Of a stretch of DNA of 17,919 nucleotides, positions 13,752 to 17,919 are shown piece by piece. Below the pieces are notes generated by a model, which worked only from the letters and a program-made list of their open reading frames with translations, was not told the DNA's origin and made no database searches. Numbering within the stretch: position 1 is the stretch's first letter; each line of letters begins with the position of its first letter. A program made the translations under genes and the position numbers. This stretch comes from an uncultured Rhodanobacteraceae bacterium (GTDB lineage: Bacteria; Pseudomonadota; Gammaproteobacteria; Xanthomonadales; Rhodanobacteraceae): positions 1 through 17,919 of the forward strand of contig CAJXGK010000007.1 in the NCBI GenBank assembly GCA_913053815.1, given 5' to 3'.

Positions 13752-15506
13752 CTACTGGTTGACCAGCGCCAGCAGGCGTCCGATGCCCACCGGCTCCTCA
13801 GTTTGTACCGGCACCAGGGCCACGCGTTTGGCGTACCGCGTGCGTACCGCTTCGATTTGCGCCAGCTCGTGGCCGGCGCGCAACTTCAGCAATGGCGATC
13901 GTGTCTCGCTGACGGCTAAACTGTTATTGATCAGCCAAGCCCACGGCTCAATCCCAGCGCGTCGCAGATCTTCTTGCAGACTGGCCGCTTCTAGTACCGG
14001 GGTAGTTTCCGCCAGGGTCACGATTAGAATCCTGGTGCGCGCCGGGTTCTGCAACTGCATCATTGGCGTGGTGTAATGTGCGTTCGCGTCCATGTGGCGA
14101 GCCACCTCGCGGTGGTAGGCACCGGTGGCATCGAGCAGCAGCAGGGTATGACCGGTCGGTGCGGTATCCATCACCACAAACTTTTTGTCTGCTTCGCGGA
14201 TGATGCGTGAGAACGCCTGAAACACCGCAATCTCCTCGGTGCACGGCGAACGCAGATCCTCTTCCAGCATCGCGCGGCCCTCAGCGTCGAGGTCCTTGCC
14301 CTTGGTGGCTAGCACGTGTTGACGGTAATGCTCGGTTTCCGCGCCCGGGTCGATGCGACTGACCTCCGGGTTATCCTGCGAGCTAGGCAGCGTATCCGAC
14401 AGATGCGCGGCCGGATCGGAGGTGGTCAGTTGTACAGGATAACCACGCCTCGCCAGTTCGACCGCAATGGCGGCCGCCAGGGTGGTTTTACCGACGCCGC
14501 CCTTACCCATCATCATGATCAAGCCATAGCCGGTTTGGGCCATCTCATCCACCAATGTGGAGAGGCCAGGTAAATCGACCGGTGCCGTGCGGATTGCCGC
14601 TGCAGACGGTACCGCACCGTCTTCGCCACCAAAAAGGCTTTTCAGCGCCTCAATGCCCACCATATTGAAGGCTTTGAGCGGCAACGAGTCTACCGGCAAC
14701 CGATGCAGTGCTGCCGGCATCTCGGCAATGGCGACCCGTTCGCGGTGGTGTACGGTAGCGGCCAGCACATCATGTTCGGCCTCGGCCGCCGGCAATACAC
14801 CGTTGATGACCAGGTATTGACTGGACAGGCCGAGGGCGGCCAACTCCTTAGAGGTGCGCGCGACTTCATCCAGGGTGGACTTTTGCGCCCGGGCAACCAG
14901 CACCAGCCGTGTGCGTTCAGTATCGGACAGCGCTTTCACCGCTGCAGCGTAACGCTGGCGCTGCTTTTCGAGACCGGCCAGCGGTCCCAGACAAGAGGCC
15001 CCATCCGGGTTTTTGTCGATAAAGCCGCTCCAAGCGCCGGGCAACTGTAGCAGGCGAATGGTATGGCCGGTGGGCGCCGTATCGAACACGATATGGTCAT
15101 AACGATTGACCAATTCGGCATCCGTCAACAGCGTGGTGAATTCGTCGAAAGCCGCGATTTCGGTGGTGCAGGCTCCGGAAAGCTGTTCTTCGATCCCCTT
15201 GACGATATCGGCTGGCAGCACGCCGCGGACTGGCTCGATCAAGCGCTCGCGGTATTGCTGCGCTGCAGCCTGCGGATTGATTTCCAACGCTGATAGGCCG
15301 CGTACCGTGTCGATCTGGGTGATTCGGTTACCGATGGTCTGCTCGAACACCTGGCCAACGTTGGAGGCTGGATCAGTACTGACAAGCAGCACCTGTTTGT
15401 CTTGCCCAGCGAGGTGGATGGCAGTGGCGCAGGACAGTGATGTTTTGCCAACGCCCCCCTTACCAGTAAAAAACAGGAACTTGGGTGTGTCATCCAGGAA
15501 CTTCAT
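13752..15506 (-). CDS. arsA: ArsA arsenite-translocating ATPase
   Basis: A complete 584-residue two-domain ATPase. Walker A loops GKGGVGKT are at 15-22 and 334-341, with signature DTAPTGHT at 142-149 and 447-454. Cysteines C113, C172 and C422 fall at the same positions as the As(III)-binding cysteines of E. coli plasmid R773 ArsA, so metalloid activation should be intact. ArsA docks on the ArsB or Acr3 membrane carrier and turns it into an ATP-driven As(III)/Sb(III) pump, taking its cargo from ArsD. The start at 15506 is chosen over an upstream frame extension because AGAGGA lies seven bases before it and MKFLDDTPKFLFFTGKGG is the family N-terminus. It follows arsD by 49 bases. No pump gene is found downstream. 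Confidence 0.97.
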   Translation of the reverse strand: MKFLDDTPKFLFFTGKGGVGKTSLSCATAIHLAGQDKQVLLVSTDPASNVGQVFEQTIGNRITQIDTVRGLSALEINPQAAAQQYRERLIEPVRGVLPADIVKGIEEQLSGACTTEIAAFDEFTTLLTDAELVNRYDHIVFDTAPTGHTIRLLQLPGAWSGFIDKNPDGASCLGPLAGLEKQRQRYAAAVKALSDTERTRLVLVARAQKSTLDEVARTSKELAALGLSSQYLVINGVLPAAEAEHDVLAATVHHRERVAIAEMPAALHRLPVDSLPLKAFNMVGIEALKSLFGGEDGAVPSAAAIRTAPVDLPGLSTLVDEMAQTGYGLIMMMGKGGVGKTTLAAAIAVELARRGYPVQLTTSDPAAHLSDTLPSSQDNPEVSRIDPGAETEHYRQHVLATKGKDLDAEGRAMLEEDLRSPCTEEIAVFQAFSRIIREADKKFVVMDTAPTGHTLLLLDATGAYHREVARHMDANAHYTTPMMQLQNPARTRILIVTLAETTPVLEAASLQEDLRRAGIEPWAWLINNSLAVSETRSPLLKLRAGHELAQIEAVRTRYAKRVALVPVQTEEPVGIGRLLALVNQ

Positions 15507-15555
15507 AGTGCATCCTCTTAAATCTATTTGATGAAAAGCACGATGCAACCCCGCA

Positions 15556-15927
15556 TTAGCAGGCGCAACCACCGCCACAGCAACCGTCCTGAGACGAGCC
15601 CGGTGCTGCGACCGGGGTTTCCGGCACGATGTCTAGCCAACGCGCCAGTTCGGCGCGCTGCGGATAACGTCCCGCCAACGCAATCTCGCCATCGATCAGA
15701 ATCAATGGCAATGCGTCTTCCCCGGAACGCTCCAGCAAGCCTTTGACGATGGCATTGTCGGCAAAGACCATCGGTTGTTGACTGAGATTGAACCGTTCGA
15801 TCCTGGCACCTTGTTGCTTTGCCCAATCGACATCGGCGGCAAAGGTCACCAATTGCTGATCGACATCCACGCCGCACACGCCAGTGCTACAACACATGGC
15901 AGGTTCAAAGATTGCAATTTTTTTCAT
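15556..15927 (-). CDS. arsD: ArsD arsenic metallochaperone
   Basis: The 123-residue protein begins MKKIAIFEPAMCCSTGVC, giving the essential C12, C13 and C18 that bind As(III) and pass it to ArsA. C-terminal vicinal pairs are present (CC at 116-117, C121 and C123), as in R773 ArsD. The thioredoxin-like fold shows in LPLILIDGEIALAGRYP. AGGAGC lies six bases before the ATG. It precedes arsA in the same transcript; a hairpin terminator candidate lies just upstream, between it and arsC, which may tune the arsD-arsA level. Confidence 0.96.
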   Translation of the reverse strand: MKKIAIFEPAMCCSTGVCGVDVDQQLVTFAADVDWAKQQGARIERFNLSQQPMVFADNAIVKGLLERSGEDALPLILIDGEIALAGRYPQRAELARWLDIVPETPVAAPGSSQDGCCGGGCAC

Positions 15928-15961
15928 TTCAATGCTCCTAATAAATTTGAAATGTTGCTCA

Positions 15962-15998
15962 ATAAAAAAGGCAATACCTCGTAACGAAGAGGTTGCCT
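15962..15998 (-). terminator. Intrinsic terminator or attenuator between arsC and arsD
   Basis: On the - strand, AGGCAACCTC (15998 downward) pairs with GAGGTATTGCCT around TTCGTTAC, with a two-base bulge, and is followed directly by TTTTTTATT. This is a good Rho-independent terminator inside the operon, 15 bases after the arsC stop. It may end most transcripts after arsRC and leave arsDA at lower level. Confidence 0.75.
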
Positions 15999-16013
15999 CA
16001 TAGGCTCCAATTC

Positions 16014-16493
16014 TTAGGGCGCCAGTGTGCCGATGCGCTCAAGTTCCGCCTTGAGAGCGACGGGGTTCTGACGCAAGTTGACTAATGGTAATGCCAGCAG
16101 TGCTTCGATACGAATACGCAAGATGCGGTAGGCCTGCTCGAATGCTGCATTGATTTCATCTTCGGATCCGGTTGCTTTGGCGGGATCCTCGACGCCCCAG
16201 TGTGCGCGCAGCGCCGGGCCAAGGTAAGCCGGGCAGGTCTCACCGGCAGCACTGGCGCAGACGGTGATCACAATATCCGGCGTTTCCGGCAGATTATCCC
16301 AGGATTTGCTGGACAGCCCCTCAGTGGGAATGCCTTCGCGCTCCAGCAAGGTCAGCGAGCGTGAATGCACCTGTCCGGTCGGCTGGCTGCCGGCACTCAT
16401 AGCGTGCCAACCGATCGAGGCCAAGGCGTTAAACGTGGCTTCGGCCAAGATCGAACGGCAGGAGTTGCCAGTGCATAAAAACAGGATATTCAC
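16014..16493 (-). CDS. arsC: ArsC arsenate reductase (LMW-phosphatase type)
   Basis: A 159-residue protein of the low-molecular-weight tyrosine phosphatase fold. The P-loop CTGNSCR (C7 to R13, CX5R) is the nucleophile site; C79 and C87 (VCASAAGETC) are the shuttling pair used by thioredoxin-coupled ArsC. This reduces arsenate to arsenite in the cytoplasm. The start is GTG at 16493, not the upstream ATG of the longer frame: the frame before it has no family likeness, and VNILFLCTGNSCRS is the usual N-terminus. The GTGA junction overlaps the arsR stop by four bases, so translation is coupled to arsR. The TrxC at 10106 could be a partner, unproven. Confidence 0.93.
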   Translation of the reverse strand: MNILFLCTGNSCRSILAEATFNALASIGWHAMSAGSQPTGQVHSRSLTLLEREGIPTEGLSSKSWDNLPETPDIVITVCASAAGETCPAYLGPALRAHWGVEDPAKATGSEDEINAAFEQAYRILRIRIEALLALPLVNLRQNPVALKAELERIGTLAP

Positions 16494-16864
16494 GATGTGA
16501 GTTCTCTTGTTGAAGCAGGGGAAGGAAGTACGCTCTCCGAACACGGCGACGCGGTTCGAAGGTTCACACACTGTTCGGGATGACCGGCGCAGCACTCTTC
16601 GGTCAGGTAGGCGATCAGGTCGAGCATCAGCGGGATATTGGCTCGATAGCGTTGAAAGCGGCCCTCTTGCTCCACGGTGAGCAGACGGGCTTGTGTCAGC
16701 GTCTTCAAGTGGAATGAGAGATTGGACGGAGGTACGTCGAGCGTTATAGCGATCTCGCCGGCAACCATCCCTTCTGATCCTTTCTTGACCAGTAGTCGAT
16801 ACACATCCAGCCGCGTGCCCGATGAGAGGGATTCAAATATTAAGGTTGCTGTCTCCTTCTTCAT
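16490..16864 (-). CDS. arsR: ArsR/SmtB arsenic-responsive repressor
   Basis: The protein of about 124 residues (start at 16864) has a winged helix: LFESLSSGTRLDVYRLL-like opening (IFESLSSGTR), recognition helix LDVPPSNLSFHLKTL, and wing VEQEGRFQRYRA. The classical ELCVCDL metal site of R773 ArsR is absent. Instead C91, C92 and C99 lie in the C-terminal EECCAGHPEQC, as in the Acidithiobacillus ferrooxidans type, where a C-terminal cysteine triplet binds As(III). It would bind DNA as a dimer and release it on As(III). The alternative ATG at 16900 adds 12 residues of poor fit. A dyad overlaps the chosen start. Confidence 0.92.
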   Translation of the reverse strand: MKKETATLIFESLSSGTRLDVYRLLVKKGSEGMVAGEIAITLDVPPSNLSFHLKTLTQARLLTVEQEGRFQRYRANIPLMLDLIAYLTEECCAGHPEQCVNLRTASPCSESVLPSPASTRELTS

Positions 16865-16890
16865 ATTTTGACTATACAACGAATATTGAA
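16860..16890 (-). promoter_or_regulatory. Candidate ArsR operator/promoter
   Basis: Arms TTCATATT (16860-16867) and AATATTGAA (16882-16890) form an imperfect inverted repeat, of the AT-rich kind bound by ArsR repressors. A TATAGT-like -10 box (- strand, about 16871-16876) lies inside, six bases before ATG 16864, which would make the arsR mRNA nearly leaderless. Confidence 0.45.
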
Positions 16891-16945
16891 ATGATGCCAT
16901 GGTAATTTTGAGTTTTGTATCTCGCTATGAATGTCCGGTTGAACT

Positions 16946-17114
16946 ATGGGGGGCCTGACGCTGTTCGCCATCGCCGACTACCAGCGCTGCATCCACCAAC
17001 TCGCTGAACTGGCCCAGCAACCTGATCGGGGCATTGTGCTCGCCGAAGTGCTGGTCGAGATGCTGCGACAGCAGCGTATCATCCTGCTGACGGCTCGATG
17101 TCATCGAGCTCCCC
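16946..17114 (+). pseudogene. Tn3-type transposase N-terminal remnant
   Basis: The residues LTLFAIADYQRCIHQLAEL then DRGIVLAEVLVEMLRQQRIIL match the N-terminal (DUF4158-like) part of Tn3-family TnpA, where an RIILPxxxVIER segment is expected. Here a one-base shift after ILL gives LDVIEL in the next frame. Only about 55 of roughly 990 residues remain. The call rests on memory of the family pattern. Confidence 0.55.
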
Positions 17115-17301
17115 CGAGTTCGACAGTTATTGGGAAAATGGGGTGTTTTTTCAGATTGTCGTTCAATAGAAACACTACCTTACCAACGATTTTCTGAAAA
17201 CCAACGTAGTAGTACGTTTATTATTCAATGGTTATTGTTGATCATGTTTTGTATGCCTATACAGCACTGGCATATACATCAAGGTTACCCCGTCCGGTCC
17301 G
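17115..17301. other. AT-rich spacer between transposase remnants
   Basis: An AT-rich stretch of different composition from its surroundings, with no frame that I recognise. It separates the Tn3-like and the next remnant and may be a deletion scar or regulatory DNA. Confidence 0.35.
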
Positions 17302-17436
17302 TGTCGCTATGTGCAGCTGCTGGAGTCGTTTCATGATGAGCACGGTCGCCCTAAGCAGCGCCCCTGACCAGCCTGGACCGGCTGGAGAAACTTAACCAAC
17401 ACCTCGATAACGTGGTAACCGGTTTGCGAAGAATGG
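17302..17436 (+). pseudogene. Possible IS1634/IS4-type transposase N-terminal remnant
   Basis: The frame reads RYVQLLESFHDEHGRPKQR, then after a one-base shift TSLDRLEKLNQHLDNVVTGLRR. This fits the usual N-terminus of some IS1634-related transposases (YVQLVESxRDExGRPRQR followed by LGRLDxL). The rest of the element is missing. The resemblance is short and recalled, not computed. Confidence 0.4.
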
Positions 17437-17476
17437 GGCCAGTTTCGTATTATAACATCCCGACAAGCGTAGCCTA

Positions 17477-17865
17477 ATGCCCATTGTCCCGCCCATTTCG
17501 TATCGAATTCGCCAGCGCGCTGTACCACGCGACAGCCCGTGGCAATGTGCGCGAAGCGATCTTTCTGGATGATCTGGGCCGGCAGACGTTTCTTGCCAAT
17601 CTGTCACGCGTGAGCGAACGCTTCGAGTGGCGTCTGTGACGCGTATTGCCTGATGGACAATCACTACCCCCGCTGATCGAGACACTGTAACCAGCGCTAT
17701 GTGGTGGTATGCACGAAGTCCACGGGGTCTACACCTAGGCATTCAACCGCCATCGCGGCGGCCTATGCAAGTACGGCGTACACCCTGAAGGACATTGGTG
17801 AGCATTTCGGCTTGCACTATGCAACGGTCAGTCGTACCGCCAGAAAGACCCTGCTGCGTAACTAG
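17477..17865 (+). pseudogene. RAYT/Y1-type (TnpREP) transposase pseudogene
   Basis: The frame SRPFRIEFASALYHATARGN, then VREAIFLDDLGRQTFLANLSRV and SERFEWRL, stop, then CDAYCLMDNHY, frame change, LIETL, stop, GGMHEVHGVYT, stop, AFNRHRGG follows the order of REP-associated Y1 transposases. The catalytic HUH motif is broken (DNHYP instead of HYH). After AFNRHRGG the sequence jumps to YTLKDIGEHFGLHYATVSRTARK, the C-terminal helix-turn-helix, so the middle with the catalytic tyrosine is deleted. At least three stops and two frameshifts are visible. In its intact form this protein would mobilise or amplify REP palindromes. Confidence 0.85.
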
Positions 17866-17919
17866 GAGCTTGTCGGACTTGGGGGGGGCGTAGCGAAGCG
17901 GATAAAAAATCGGGGGCAG

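Noticed and set aside
15507..15578. N-terminal extension of the arsA frame
   Set aside because: These 24 codons overlap the end of arsD and lack likeness; the ATG at 15506 has a ribosome site and the family N-terminus.
1..17919. CRISPR array, prophage or retron
   Set aside because: No regularly spaced direct repeats, phage structural genes, reverse transcriptase or Cas genes are visible on either strand.

Overview
The window looks like two pieces of proteobacterial DNA joined at about position 7219-7227. The left part (1-7227) is GC-rich, strongly biased to G/C at third codon positions, and resembles an alphaproteobacterium of the Rhodospirillales type (inference from gene content and codon style). 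The right part (7228-17919) is less biased, has long gene-poor gaps, and resembles a gammaproteobacterium or Acidithiobacillia-like organism. At the join, a TIGR04372-type glycosyltransferase on the + strand stops matching its family after an Asp-Ala-Trp, and a DadA-like FAD oxidoreductase on the - strand is cut at the same 9 bases. This is either an illegitimate recombination scar or a metagenome assembly chimera; sequence alone cannot decide.

Left part. It opens with the C-terminal third of an asparagine synthetase. A tight four-gene redox operon follows (944-4365): a [2Fe-2S]+2[4Fe-4S] protein, an SdhA/FrdA-like flavoprotein lacking the covalent-FAD histidine, a rubrerythrin-like diiron protein, and an HdrC-like 2[4Fe-4S] protein. 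The last three genes overlap each other by 4 and 1 bases. The set has an electron-transfer wire, a substrate-reducing flavoprotein and a peroxide-scavenging type protein, but no membrane anchor and no HdrB-type catalytic subunit. It is the best candidate here for a poorly described system. A tRNA-Ser(GGA), a 0.5 kb gap, a B12-binding radical SAM enzyme and the truncated TIGR04372 protein complete this part.

Right part. Housekeeping and stress genes are scattered in both orientations: an NlpC/P60 lipoprotein, SlyD, thioredoxin 2 (TrxC), a small membrane protein, a MAPEG protein, a DoxX-like remnant and a secreted phosphoesterase. They are separated by gaps in which I see no convincing gene.

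Right end. An arsenic-resistance operon runs on the - strand as arsR-arsC-arsD-arsA, followed by a CBS-domain gene fragment. ArsR senses As(III), ArsC reduces arsenate, ArsD hands As(III) to ArsA, and ArsA would energise an efflux pump. The pump gene (arsB/ACR3) that often follows ArsA-CBS is absent; an IS630-family remnant sits where it would be expected. Upstream of arsR lie decayed pieces of a Tn3-type transposase, a possible IS1634-type transposase, and a RAYT/Y1 transposase. The arsenic operon is therefore embedded in a mobile-element graveyard and appears to have lost its pump locally.
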